Positions 23,645-35,580 of a stretch of DNA of 64,000 nucleotides are shown piece after piece (position 1 is the first letter of the stretch; every line of letters starts with the position of its first letter). The stretch is from Alligator mississippiensis (Eukaryota > Chordata > Crocodylia > Alligatoridae). The position numbers and the translations under genes were made by a program. Under the pieces are notes generated by a model. It had not been told where the DNA came from and made no database searches. It worked only from the letters and a program-made list of their open reading frames with translations. Where the stretch lies: NCBI RefSeq assembly GCF_030867095.1, contig NC_081826.1:246926251-246990250 (forward strand). The letters are read 5' to 3'.

Positions 23645-25651
23645 CAGGGGTGGGCAATTATTTCAGGCAGAGGGCCGCTTATTCAGTTTTGGCAAGCTGT
23701 CAAGAGCTGCATGAGTAATCCCACCCCTTGACAGGTACCCCACTCCTTGACAAGTGCCCCAGCCTCTGGTCACCATCTTGGGATCAATGTCCCAGTGTGT
23801 TGGAACCAATGTCTCGGGGCCAGCATTGCTGGGGCCCAGAGCAGGGCAGGTGTCTGTATAGCCAGACTGGGCTGCACCAGCAGGGAGAGGAGGGGAGCTG
23901 GCCCAGATTCATAGAGCCCCTGCTGGCTTTGACCCTGAACTCCTGCCACTGTGCTCTGGGCCCCATTGGCACTGGCCCTGGGACACCAGTGTAGGCCCTA
24001 TGCTTCCACTGACTCCCGCTCATTCCCTGTGCCTCTCCAGCCCCATGGTACAGGCCGGGGGCAGTGTGCAGCCCCAATCCCCTGCTCACCAGCAGGGAAG
24101 AAGCTGGTGCTGAGCACAGGGAAAAGCACCGCCCCCCCACCCCGTGGCTGAGACTCTCTGCTGCAGCCACACAGCCCACACAGAGCTGTCCTAAGCAGGC
24201 ACAGGTAGCCCCAGACAAGCTGCAAGTGGCTGCAGCATGGGGCACTGGCCATGCGTGGATGAGGAGCCGCTTTTCCCATGCTCAGCACCACTGCTAGCCT
24301 GGGCCCCACGCCAGCTCCGGGCTTATTCATCAGGGCTGAGCTGTGGCAGCAGCAGCTCCTCAGCATGGAAGAAAGCGACCCTCCCGCTTGATGCGCTGGA
24401 CAGTATTTGCTGCTGCTGCCACCTGCCCAGAGCTCCCACGCTGAGCAGCACAGAGGCAGCAGCAGCAAACACTGCCCAGTGCAGCAAGCAGTGTGGCCCC
24501 TTTCCTCCATGCCCAGCAGCTGCTGCTGCTGTGGCGTAGCCCTGATGGATGAGCTCAGAGCTGGCATGGGGCCCAGGCTGGCAGTGGGGGCAGTGTGGTG
24601 ACCAGAACCAGAGGGATTACTATCATGAGCAATAAATATATGCTCTTGGACACATCCAGGCAATTGTCTAGCAGTTAAGATTAGCTAATGCAAAGTTTGC
24701 AAGTTTGCAACCTGCAAGTGGAATTTGTCTGTTACAATTTAACCAAAGTGTTGAATCTAACTGTTTGCACTGATCATGGGACTGAATGGCCCATTAATAA
24801 GCAAAACTACAAGATTAGCTGATCTAACGTGTTTTTTAAAGGTCAACCTAACAAGATCTGACCACCTAATATAATTAGCACATTCCAAGGAATCCAATAA
24901 GAAACCAAGGGGTTAAGCTTGGGCAGAGTAATGCTAAAATTTAAAACCTCAAAGTAATGTGGTACAATTTGCTTATTGGGTGAACCTGAGTTCGGGCAGT
25001 AACCTTTCATGATAATTTCTAACACCTTTTAGTCCCATAGGGTAACAGCTATAGGGCAAGATTGTGAGTCACTCTAAAACTAACAGATTAGCATAAGATA
25101 AGGCATAAAGGAATGCGCATGTCAAATAACCAGTTTGAAGGATGGGACAGAAGGACCATTGCTATAACAAGCCTGGACCCCGGACTCCCAGTGTGAGTGA
25201 GGACCAGATCCTGACCAAGGGACCTTCCTGGTGACCCCTCAGACAGCATTGATTGGGGACGCCTGACTTCGCTGGAACAACTTGAAGTGCAGCTGACACA
25301 GAGGGACTGCTGAGAAGTTGCCAACCCCATGTGGGAACTCTGTCATTTTGTCTGTCTGTTGTTATTATTTACTATTAGCTCTTTATTATTGTACTATTTG
25401 TTTGTCACATTAACCTTTCTGTTAACTGTTGTATGCTAAGCTATAAGTAAATTTGCCTTTACTTCACTCCTGACTCGCCTTCTCGATCCCGAACCGAGCA
25501 GCCTAACGGCTGATACACTCACAGCGCCTAGCCGGCCTCTGACAGGGCAGGTTACAAGCTGGTCCTGAGCGCAGGAAAAGCAGCCCCTTGTCCACCTGTG
25601 GCCCCTCCCCCGCCCTGCTTGGGACTGCCTGTGCCTGAAATAATTGCCCTG
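23645..25651. mobile_element. hAT (Charlie-like) element split by an LTR
   Basis: The left end CAGGGGTGGGCAATTATTTC and the complement of the right end (CAGGGCAATTATTTCAGGCA) are matching hAT-type terminal inverted repeats. The body is GC-rich with CAG/CTG-rich stretches and no transposase. A solo LTR at 24594-25544 interrupts it; without the LTR the element is about 1.05 kb. The words AAGCTGGTGCTGAGCACAGG (24.09 kb) and AAGCTGGTCCTGAGCGCAGG (25.55 kb) show internal duplication. Frames of 153-221 codons here come from GC-rich composition. Confidence 0.7.
24594..25544 (+). mobile_element. Solo LTR inserted in a hAT element
   Basis: It begins TGTGGTGACC and ends CCTCTGACA. The six bases GGGCAG flank it on both sides (24588-24593 and 25545-25550). 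The six-base duplication fits a class II (betaretrovirus-like) element. The 3' part (U5) keeps several CpGs, which suggests moderate age. No internal viral gene is present. Confidence 0.75.
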
Positions 25652-27090
25652 CTATAAGATGATAGATGATCTAACTTTCAATCAGCTACTTCAGTCACTG
25701 GAAACATGGCCTGGTGTATTACCCAGGTTAATTAGCTCTACTGATCTTGAGCAGAGGGTTCTGCTCACATGATTATACTATCTCTATTTCTGAACTAACT
25801 TGGTGACAGCTAGTTCAGGAATCTATGTACAAAACCTCATTAAACCTTGCAGATGTACCTTACCACCTTCATCCCAGAATTTATAAGAAATGGCTCACTT
25901 TTTTTCAGATCTGAGAGACATTATAATTCCATGGTTGAGATCATCATCCTCCTTAATTTGAAATTAAGCAGCACATTGTGACATCTTTCTCAGGACTCTG
26001 ATGCATTTATGGTATTTTATAATCCAGCTCTACATTCCAGAGTATAAATTGTCCCTAGTCACTAGCATGTCCCTGAAATTTAAAGCACAGCAGCTGGTCA
26101 GATACTCATTGTGTTTACAGAAAAATATATATCCAGGAATAAAGAAACTGGCTCACACCAACCCTCTCATGAATAGGAGAATACATGATATGGTTGGGAA
26201 TTAGTGATCCTAAATTTCAGTATATCTTATATGAGAATGTACCAAGAGATTCTGATAAAGCCAGTAGTAGAGGAAACTGGGCCTTTAGGAAAGGAAAAAG
26301 TATTAGGTGCAAGAAGGGAAAGTCTACATCTCATGGATATCTCTGTTATTTTCAGTATTATGATACCTTGGCTTTATGCAAAGAATGGAAAGTAAAGATT
26401 TTTTTTTTTTTTTTAACAGTCATTCGCTTAATTTCGTTACCTTGCTAACAGGAAAAACAGTCTTTAGGAATCTTATTTAATTACATTGCTTTCCATTGGC
26501 CAATAAAATTGATTTCCATTTTTGGTATTCTTTCAAGTAATGGGAACTGCAGTGTTGGTCAGTTGTCATGTGAATTCCAGTAAGATGCATGTTAGAAAAA
26601 AATGAATACTTCATTTGTACCTATTTAAAGGCTAGCTAACCTGATCATGTTCACCCCTAAACTGGTCAGCAATTAACTAGTCCAGAATGTTAATAATTAT
26701 TATGTCCCTTCTAGTTTATCTCAGCACTCCATTTCAGGCAGTAGGTCTCTGGTTATCAGTGTAGATTCTCTTTAGTCTTCCAGTCTTAGACTGTGATCTG
26801 GGTATAACATTCCATGTACGTCAATTGTATGCATTTCCAACTCAGTTTTTACCTTGATTACTGGCCCAATTCTTGTTCTCTTATTCTTAAGTTCAAATCT
26901 TTTTCAGCAAAAACAAAAAGGAGTTTTAAAACAAACAGCTTACACTTATATGTACTCTCATTGAATCTTATGCTCCACTGAAAGCAAGATTGGATGAGTT
27001 TTCTTCTTGAGTTACAGAAGAAGAAAAAATCTAAGGTTTAATTGTTTTAAGAAATGACCTTGACCATATGACAGCTGCTTTTTCAAACCA
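25652..27090. other. AT-rich sequence, nothing recognised
   Basis: No gene or repeat recognised other than T-runs. A (TTA)n microsatellite follows at 27094-27117. Confidence 0.45.
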
Positions 27091-27093
27091 TCT

Positions 27094-27117
27094 TTTATTA
27101 TTATTATTATTATTATT
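27094..27117. repeat. (TTA)n microsatellite
   Basis: About eight units of TTA. Confidence 0.9.
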
Positions 27118-27199
27118 CAGGGTTTTTGTGTTGTTCTTTTCTCCAGGGAAGCAGGATTTATTCAGAAATCCCTCTTCCCTCCCCTCACATTTCTCTTAC

Positions 27200-28170
27200 C
27201 TTCAGTTACTATGGTAAAGGAGGAAAAGGTCATAGGTCAATTAGTCAATGTCAGAGGGCTCCTATATATGTGCAGGGAGCTGGCTTATGGTGGCGAGGCA
27301 CCACCACAGGCTCCCAAAGGGGAGAGAGTAAACCCCGCAGGCCCCATACCCCTGGAGCAGACCCCTGGCAAGATGCCCCTCACCCCCCACAGGGCAGCCA
27401 GAGCAGGAGCTGCGACCGCGGCTGCAGCCACGCAAACCAGCATTATGCTGGCTGTTTCCAGTGCAGGAAATAGCTGGACCAATCCCAGTGGCTGTACCGG
27501 CTACCACAGGAAAGTTTAAAAGCCTCACCAGAACTAGGGCAGGAGGAGAGCTGGAAAGAGAGCACGGGCCGGCAGCTCACTAGGTGGGATGCAGCTCCAG
27601 CACAGGAAAGGAGAGAGACAGCCTGCGCAGCTCCCACTGGCAGCACCACGGAGACCTTTAAGCCCTCTGCCGAAGGCAAAGTAGGGGCACCACTCCAGCT
27701 CCTAGTGGAAGCAGAAGCCGAGGAGGCAGGGGAGTTCCCTGAAGACAGCAGGAGGGAGGAGGCATTTGAGCCCCCTAGAGGAGGCAGGGGTAAAGGAGGC
27801 AGCTCTGCAGCCCCCTCCTCCTCAGGGGAATATTTTTTCTGAAAATAAGACAAACCCCGAAAAGAGGGGGAAAAGCAACTAAAATCAGGAAGGCAGGTCT
27901 TGGGCCAACCTAGAGGGATGAAGACCATCATTAACAGATATCCACCTGGTTGGCAAGTGGATGGGGTGTAGGGGAGGTGGAGCCCCGTAGAACATCGCAC
28001 CAAACAACTGTAAGTACTGCTGTCCATCGGGAGGGTCCCGGGAAGATCTCCACTGAAAAAAAAGCCCCCTCTCATAGTAGTTTTGACATCAAAGTCATGG
28101 CAGGCGAGTCGAGGGGAGGGGCTCCACCCCGACAGGCCAGGCAGCACGAAGGGCGCAAGACGTCACATGG
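27200..28170. other. GC-rich unclassified segment, probably a repeat
   Basis: It stands out as GC-rich and CpG-bearing between AT-rich flanks. On the plus strand a CCAAT word (27479) is followed about 35 bases on by TTTAAAAG (27516), promoter-like spacing that could belong to an LTR. An A/G-rich stretch and a further CpG-bearing part follow. The longest frame (27443-28147, minus, 234 codons) is Ser/Pro/Leu-rich and shows no domain I recognise. I see no terminal repeats or duplication that would place it in a family. Confidence 0.35.
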
Positions 28171-28177
28171 ATCCAAT

Positions 28178-28435
28178 GTGCTAGAAATCTAGTGCATTGG
28201 AGCAGGCTCAATTAATTGAGTCTGCTGGAGCTCAGAAATAAATGTGCTCCAGCAGACTCTGGGGTCACATGTATTATCATCCTCGTGCTGAAAAATGGTG
28301 GTGGGGCACTTTGAACTAAAGCTTGTTTGATGAGCTTTAGTTAATAGCACCCTACCAACATTTTTCAGTGTGGGTGATGCTGGTATGTGTGATGCTTGGG
28401 TGCTTTTATTAAAAGCACTTCCCAATTAAAGTTCC
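28178..28435. mobile_element. MITE with TTGGAGCAG palindrome, copy 1
   Basis: It contains TTGGAGCAGGCTCAATTAAT followed by TGAGTCTGCTGGAG, and the inverted word CTCCAGCAGACTC. A homologous arrangement lies at 45.9 kb. It is non-coding. Confidence 0.5.
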
Positions 28436-28484
28436 CCTCCCCCCACCTTGGCTCCCAGAGCATTTGTAAAAATGCCCACGGGTC

Positions 28485-28964
28485 CCGATTGCCTTTTCCT
28501 CTAAACAAATACAGCTACAACCTGGATACCTGACACATGGAAGATATTGAATTTTAGCCAATTTTTAAAAAATTAAATCTTCATATTTTCCCAAGCAAGA
28601 ACCAACTGTAACCACTTGAAACCTGCAATCCTGCTCCTGTCTTTGTTTCAAAGTAATTTGCATCATCACAGATTCTCAAAGGAAGTGAGAGGCTTCATAC
28701 CAGCTATGAACTGACTGCCCTGAGGACTTTTCCATCTATTGACTCCTCTGTGAAATCTTATGAAATATGAACTTTCATTTCTACCCAGAACTTCTACAAT
28801 CTTTTTTCCAGTGCTTGATGATGGGTGTTTGTGCCCAAAAGCTTGCAATTAAAGCCTTTTTTTTTCAAAAATCTTTTTGGTCTAATAAAAGATATCATCT
28901 CTACTGAAAGTCCTGATTGCCTTGTCTTCTAGACCAATATGGCTACAACCTGGATACCTGACAG
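28485..28964. repeat. Interspersed repeat bounded by 53-bp direct repeats
   Basis: 28485-28535 and 28911-28964 are direct repeats (GATTGCC..., then GGATACCTGACA), roughly 86% alike. Between them is GTGCCCAAAAGCTTGCAATT with TAATAAAAGATATCATC, words I associate with a widespread reptile retroelement 3' end; the class is not certain. Confidence 0.5.
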
Positions 28965-29154
28965 AATGTTTATGAGGCACCAAGAAGCTGAAAAAGACAA
29001 ATGTTGTCCTGTGATTCATGAAACAAAATATTTTCAGTACAGATAAGAAAGGAACTGAAGGACCTCATTGGGAATACTGAATAGTTCTGATCATTCATGT
29101 AAAAAAATAAACCAAACTAGAAAAAGCATAGAGAAGAACTCCAAGGATGATCAC

Positions 29155-29760
29155 AGGTCATGTACAGATGTTCCTGGGATCTAATCTACAATCATGCAAT
29201 TTGCTTTAACTCACAGTTGCTGGGAGCCCAATGTAGGTAAGCTGGGGTGGGGGGAGAGTTGGGATTGTGGGTGATAGTAGGTCTCTGGGGTGGCTTAACG
29301 GGGTCTCCAGGAGGGGTTGAAAGGATGAGGGGGGCTGGTGTTGGGGGGCAGGAGCAGTCGGCAGGATTGGAAAGGCTACTTGGTCCATGGCAGGGAGGAG
29401 ATGGCAGAATTGGGGGGGAGGAGCTAGTAAGTCCATGGGGGGGGTTGGTGGGATCAGAAAGGCTAGCGGATCTTCAGAGGAAGGCTGGAGGGATTGTGGG
29501 GCTAGTTGGTCCATGGGGGAATCTGCCTGCCTGCTTGGGAGAGGTTGAGAGAGATAAAATAGCTTATGTGGGGGATGAGAAGAGAAGAAAATGACTAGCC
29601 CAGGTCTGGGGTGAGTGGCTGAGCTTTCCCAGCCCTGGGCTTGAGCTGTGAACAAGTATACATATTCACTTGACCTGATCTACAATCCCATGGCTCACTT
29701 TAAACTGCACTATCATAAATCAAGTCCTGCATGTACACACGTTTCATGGTGCCAGGAATC
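29155..29760. mobile_element. Putative MITE with purine-rich core
   Basis: The ends carry inverted GTACATG-like words (CATGTACAGATG and TGCATGTACACAC). Near both ends lies ATCTACAATC followed by CTTTAA in direct orientation. The core 29230-29540 is G-rich with repeated GGTCCATGG units, like a minisatellite. The left flank (29030-29150) has weak CR1-like sequence. No gene is present. Confidence 0.4.
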
Positions 29761-29809
29761 CTATCAGAAACACAATCTAAGTCAGGGAGAGAGTAGAGAG
29801 GGGAGTTAT

Positions 29810-30480
29810 TAGGGGTGTGCGAAGTGGGCCCTATTCGATTTGGATTTGGCCCAAATCAGGGACAGTGATTTGATTTGTTGATTCGGATCACTGTCCTTGA
29901 TTTGATTCAGCCAAATCCAAATCTGAAGATTCGATGTTGATTCAGAGAATCAGTGATTCAGACATAGACACAGCTTTAAAAAAATGTTCTACATATCTTG
30001 AGGTAACAGGCATGGCTCATGATCGCTGCAATGCTGGGGTGCATAGAACATCCCACAGGAGTGTGGGGGAGCCCTCCATGTGCTCAGCAGCAAACCTGGA
30101 GGTGGACTGAAAGTACTTCCTGTCCACTTCCAGGTCTGCCAGGGAGCATACTTCCCCCCCCCCCGCACCCTCCCCCAGCTCAGCGATCAGCTGCAGGGGG
30201 ACCTTGGGTGCCCCCTCAGACCCAGGAGGCACCAGTCGCTGAGCCGGGGGGATGCAGAGGGGGGGCCCAAGCATGCTCCTTGGTGGACCCAGAAGTGGAC
30301 CAGAAGTGCTTCTGATCCACTTTCAGGTCTGTTGCCAAGTGCGCTGGGGAGCCTCCTGCGCTCCATGGGACATTCCGTGTGCCCCAGCATCACAGCACTC
30401 ATGAACCCCCGGTACCTAGAGGTATGTAGAAAAAAAACATTTAAAGCTGTCTCTATGTCTAAATCTCTGAATCTTTCTGA
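29810..30480. mobile_element. hAT-type palindromic element, copy E, truncated
   Basis: The left end TAGGGGTGTGCGAAGTGG matches copies A-D. The inner inverted repeat and core match copy B (GGTACC/TCTACATA arms, GTGGACC repeats). The matching right terminus and 8-bp duplication are missing, so it broke off near 30480. Confidence 0.7.
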
Positions 30481-31380
30481 AAAAAATGTTTCCTTTTTTT
30501 CCCTCTATTTCCCCCAGATAACAGGTGAAAACATTTAGGATGTGCACAGATATAACAACTGAAATGATTAAGTTAAAGGCATCTAGAAACATTTTAAAAA
30601 GGAATGATTTCAGCCAGGAAATCCAGGAACAGACCCCATAACATTCCTACCACACTGAAATATTACAAAATACTCTAATACCAGTCAGGGGACACTAAAG
30701 AAGGCTACAATGACCTATGAATGCCCAAATGTCTCCTCTCCAACTCTCAGCTTATAAGAGAAGTAGAGGGTTTGGGGGCTGGAGGGTCTAGCTCCAGCAG
30801 CAGCAGTGGCCCCAAGAGTTCTCAGAAGTTGGAGGGTGGGAATGAGAGGGTAGATTTAGATTTGGCAGCATCATGGGGGATTAGCAATGAGGTGTGGTAT
30901 AAGGGGAAGAGCTGGCAGCATCCCAGGACTTGGGGCTGGACCCAATGGCTGAACAGTTGACAATCTATCCACTCCGTCTCCTTTTCTCCTCCATACACCT
31001 ATAACAAACAATGAAATACTCATTTCAAGAGACCCTATTTTAGAGCTCTTTATCTTCTTTTGGAATGCTTCAGAGGGTATGTATGTTTGTACAGCTGTCC
31101 CTTTGAAATGTTTCAAAGGCTTTTGAAACTTTCAGTTGTTATGTCTTTCTGTACCCTTAGGGTATGTCCCCATTATAGTTCCTCCACTGCTCAGACAGTT
31201 AATTTAATCCTTTCAGCCACTGTGTTTTATGACTGTCATGTGACCTATATCAAATTATCTGCTGTTCTCCAATCTTTCAGCAGGCTGAAATACGACAGAG
31301 CCTAAACCTGGACATCTTCCAGAAAAACTGTAAGGCCTTCCTATTTAGGCCGGTATTCAGTAAGCAAACTTAAATTAGGA
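30481..31380. other. No gene recognised
   Basis: Mixed composition without a recognised repeat. The small CAG-type run at 30796 sits in an ordinary 79-codon frame. Confidence 0.35.
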
Positions 31381-31390
31381 TATCATTTAA

Positions 31391-31392
<2 letters not shown>

Positions 31393-31430
<38 letters not shown>

Positions 31431-31457
31431 TTTTTATATTATACACACACACACACA
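31393..31457. repeat. (CA)n microsatellite
   Basis: Two CA runs (31393-31427 and 31443-31457) separated by an AT-rich interruption. Confidence 0.95.
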
Positions 31458-31623
31458 TTATTTTAATATTCTCCTTGCTTTTATAAGCTATTTTGTCTCT
31501 TACTCTAATTTGCTTATGGTGTTTGTTGGAAAGCAGTAAATACACCTCACTCTCTTTTCTATGGTGTCAGATATGAACTTCCAAAACTATGAGGCACTGT
31601 CTGGTATTATTGCTCAATGTGTA

Positions 31624-32938
31624 TGTAACCTGGATGGTACCTAGTGACATACCCCCTCTTCAAATGAAGGGATGTTAGTGGATGCAGGTGTGCTGTGGGA
31701 GGTGTAACTGCCCAGCTAAGAACAGCTGGGCAGTTAAACCTCCTCTCCCTATAGTTTCCTCCTCTCCCTATAGAGCAGAGCTAGGACACGTGCTAAGGCT
31801 TAATTATTTACAAATTTAATAAGATATAAAAAGTTATAGTATTAACATATAAAATACAGGAACTATAGGCAGTATAGTTACATATCAATGCAAACACTCT
31901 ATACACAGGTGAGGGATTAGGTAGTCAAAACAGGGGTCTCATCAAATGTTATGCACTCTTATACTTTAATAGGATGCAAATTTTCAAAGCATGAGGTGCA
32001 GGGTTCAAAGGAAGTGAAGAAGGCAGCAAGCTGTACTGGTGCAATGTTGTTGCCCTGGGAAAGATGACCCCAGATGAGGGAGGGGGCAATGGGAGCACCC
32101 CGATATCACAACAGCATACTTTGACCTACTTAACCCATATGGTCAGGCCTGAACCCGGGACCCCTCTTTCCTTTAAGGGGCTTCTCCCCCCCACCCCCCA
32201 GGTGGGAAGGCCCTCCTCCCTTGTGGGAATCCCTTTCCCTGGCAACTCATGACTCCTTGGAGGCCTGATGAGGCTGCCCTTGGCAGGGGGCCTTCAGCTA
32301 CTCCAGAGCCCTCCATGCCTTCGGCATAGTCTTAGCACTGTGCACTGTCCCATGTACTGATAGCCCCTGTTTCATGCAAAGGGTGGAGACCCGAGCTGCC
32401 ATGAGCAGCACTGAGGTCTCAGTCCACTCCCAGATGCTCTGTGAACTAATCTATGCACTGGGAGCCCTGCATCATGCAGAGGTTGGAGATGCAAGCTGTC
32501 GCATGCAGTTCTGGGGTCTTAGTCCACTCCTGGACCCTCCATGCACTGATGTGTTCACCATCACTGCACTTCCTCACAGTAGGGCTGGGGATGCAACCAC
32601 TTGCTGCTCCCCACCTGGTGAGGCATCTTCTGGTCTCTTCTGGGGCAACTGCTGCAGCCCGCTGGTCAGCTCAATCAGCTCTTCGTAGTCCTCTTCACCA
32701 TCCATTTGCTGGGCATGCTGCCTTTTTATTCTCTTTAGGTCTCCACCTCCAGATTGAAGATGAACCAATCAGAAAGAGGAAGGTTTAGTCCCCTCTCTGA
32801 TCTGTCTTTTTCACTTCACCCCTGGTTAGGGGCAGGGCAAGCCTCTCCCCACACCTTTCCTGATTAGTAAGTAATGCCACCAATCACACTAAGCCTCTTC
32901 AAGCTGGTGACCCGGGTGCTGCTGGCAAGCCTGCCACA
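31624..32938 (-). mobile_element. Probable solo LTR, minus strand
   Basis: On the minus strand it starts TGTGGCAGGC and ends GGTTACA. A CCAAT-type word (TGATTGG) lies upstream of AATAAAAAGG, a TATA-like box near 32730, and ATTAAA lies near the 3' end (about 31815). An imperfect tandem repeat (32355-32460 and 32461-32565) lies in the transcribed part. No target duplication was found and internal genes are absent, so the call is tentative. Confidence 0.5.
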
Positions 32939-32946
32939 TCTAGATT

Positions 32947-33720
32947 TCATCTCTCATCTAGCCATTTGTAAAAATTGCAGCTTTCAATTATGTGCTGTGC
33001 TGTTTGTTGGACACTGCATTTATGCCTGGGACTATCCAAGGCATTCATCTTGTAAAGTGTTATTTTGAAGCATCCGTATCCAGATCTCAGTCTGTTCAGC
33101 TTGACCCATACTTCTCTGTCAAGGTCATGCCCAATGCGGGACTCATTTGATGTTGGTATAAAATCCTGTGGGAACAAGTCTGACCTTTCCCAGCGGTCAG
33201 GCCACTCTGCCACCACCCACAGAGATGGTTTAGCATCCCCAATACTTTCCATGAGCTTGTGGGTTTTTATGTATAAACAGTTTATGACTTTAAGCTTCTT
33301 AAGCCTCCATTTGTTTGGGTCTTAAATTAACAATTGGCGGAGCAGGTGATTTTCAACATCTCATGCCTCTATTGCCAGTCATGATGTTAGGGTCTGTCTT
33401 CTTATATCACCTGGTCTAATGCCCAACAGTACAGGGGGTACATACATGGGTGTATATCAGCAGTGTGCGTGTGTGTAAGTTGTGCAGCTTGTTATGAGTT
33501 TTAGCACACTTAAGTACAGTGTTGAGCTTTTTAGTATGACAACTTCTGGACTATACAGGAATACAGTATTCTGCTGGGGTCTATACCATTGCAACTGCAC
33601 TGGTTTTGAGCACTTTGAAGTTGGTACCCCATGTCATGCTGGCTAAACTTCTTAAAACAGCTACCGATGCAGATATTTTATTGCTAACCTTCTGAATGTG
33701 AATAAAATAAAATACCTTAG
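32947..33720 (-). pseudogene. Non-CR1 LINE ORF2 C-terminal fragment
   Basis: Minus-strand translation gives two recognisable blocks. Near 33530-33690 it reads LRSLASMTWGTNFKVLKTS with TPAEYCIPV after a stop. At 32947-33252 it reads HDLDREVWVKLNRLRSG, then SPRHKCSVQQTAQHIIESC. These correspond to the thumb and C-terminal zinc-binding region of a jockey-like group of LINE reverse transcriptases (WGAxxxTLRTSAL..YSTAEYC..PVW, LNRLRTGxGR, CDCGxxQTxxHI..C). They are unlike the CR1 C-terminus. Stops and a lost first cysteine (H instead of C) show decay. The catalytic domain is not present in the window. Confidence 0.6.
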
Positions 33721-34975
33721 AAATCCAATACAGCACTCACATTTTGGGATCCATCTTCACCATTGACCACCTGAGTATCTTAAACATTTTTTTCACTTTA
33801 GTAAGATGTCTTGAGCTTCATTCTGATATCACTTACTCAAATTATTTTAAATTGATTGCACTCTATTAATTTCTAAAGGTTCAAAAGTATCAATATCAGA
33901 ATAAAGCACTTTATTTCCATCTGCAGACTCAGTAAAGCCATGTCTATATTACCTCCCTCCAGGAGCCCAGGAGCTAAGAGTGAAACTAAGGCATGGTTTC
34001 AAGAACCCTCTAAGCATCTACTGTACCTATCTGTAAGGGATGGGCATGAATGGAGTGCAAATGAGTTAAACAGGCTTGTTTCTTAGTGACAACCTTGACT
34101 CAGAAGAAAGGTGACATAGACACATAGTCTAAGATAAATATTATGACTGCAAAAAGTTTGTTTTTCTCTATAATAAATGCTTTACTATAAAGAAACTGAT
34201 TATCAGAAGGTTGCAAAAGGCTTTGTATGTTGCATGGAGTCAAGGCAAGATGCGTCTAATTCATGGACTAGATATTCAGAAATTGAAGTTACACTGTTTT
34301 GTTTTGGTTTTTTTTTACTCAAATGGAAGTGGTATAGGATTCTAAGAAATGAAAAGATTGCACAGAGCTGCATGGCTGGGAGCAATACTTAAAGAATGAG
34401 GAGCTGAACCAGTTGTGCCAGCATCTCTAAATGGACTAGGGTCTCTAATCCTCAACATGCCAATGCCCAATATGTAAGAAACATTAAAAATGTATGCATT
34501 TACAATTGTGTGGAATTTATTCTGATAGTATAAATGGCCCTTTCTATAAACATTTTCCTTTTATCTTATGTAACTAACTTCAGTAAGAGGAGTGAAGAAA
34601 CAGCAAATGTGCATGGGATTCAGGAAGCTAAATTCCTGGATGACTTTCAATACAGGGCACACTTGACTAGGCCAACAACCTAATTCTGATATGGACCAGC
34701 TAGAAGAGATCTGTAGTGAATAATGGAACTTGCATCTTTGGAATCAGAGACATAACTATCCTCCTTTTCTGCTTCAGCATACCAGAGTCACAATGATTTC
34801 TGTGGCTCATACTGCAAGAGCAAACTATATCATTTCAAATAAGCCTGTAAGCCATAAACAAGTCCCATATACTTGCAGTTGCATAATTTTCATAGGTTTT
34901 ACATTTAATGGCATATGAATTTTCCTGGAACTTCTCAGTAAGTTCTCTACAGAATGCATTGCTTCCTTTACCTGC
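33721..34975. other. AT-rich sequence, nothing recognised
   Basis: No recognised repeat or gene. Confidence 0.4.
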
Positions 34976-35580
34976 CTATGGCCATGTGCAGACATTCAGT
35001 TTCTTCTGGAAGAGTTTTTGCTCTCCCAGGAGAAACCAACAGTTTCTTCTTGCTGCTGCAGGAGAAAAATAACCTGCAAACAACCATGGTTAAATCAATC
35101 CCAAGAGAGTTTCTCTTGGAAGAGAGAATGTCTGTACATGTTCTCTTCTGAGAAAAGTGACAGCACACTCCTCCTGCATCCCTGAGTGCTTTGCTTCCAC
35201 CCCTTTGCCCACCTCTCCAGGAGACAGTGTGTCACTTGCTGGACTCTGCTGCTCCAGCCAAGCAGGGTACAGAACACACCCCCTTCACAGCCCCCTATGC
35301 CTTCAGAGAAACACAGGCAGGCTGGGTCAACAAGTCAGGACTGCACTGTACACTACTGCCACCATGTCTGCGCAAACTGAAGGAGCAGGCAAACTATGCT
35401 AAGATGTGTGCACAGGGGCTCCTGGCTGTGAAGCCTTGGCACTGCAAGCTTTCTACTCTCCAAAGGCTGAGCACTCAAATATCTATTCAGGCATCTCCAG
35501 GGAATTTTTTCTACCAGAAGAACAAACCTAGGAAAATTCTGCCATATTATTTGAATGTGTGTACACAGATTATGTATAAT
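34976..35580. mobile_element. Putative MITE
   Basis: The left end GCCATGTGCAGACATTCAG and the complement of the right end (CTGTGTACACACATTCA) are imperfect inverted repeats. TTTCTTCTGGAAGAG and TTCTACCAGAAGAAC lie just inside. The GC-richer middle has overlapping frames of up to 137 codons but no recognised domain. Confidence 0.45.

Noticed and set aside
23998..24663. 221-codon minus-strand open frame
   Set aside because: It runs from hAT element sequence into an inserted LTR, so it cannot be an ancestral gene; Ser/Cys/Gly-rich composition.
27443..28147. 234-codon minus-strand open frame, the longest closed frame in the window
   Set aside because: Ser/Pro/Leu-rich sequence in a GC-rich block, with no domain and no support from context; length alone is expected at this composition.
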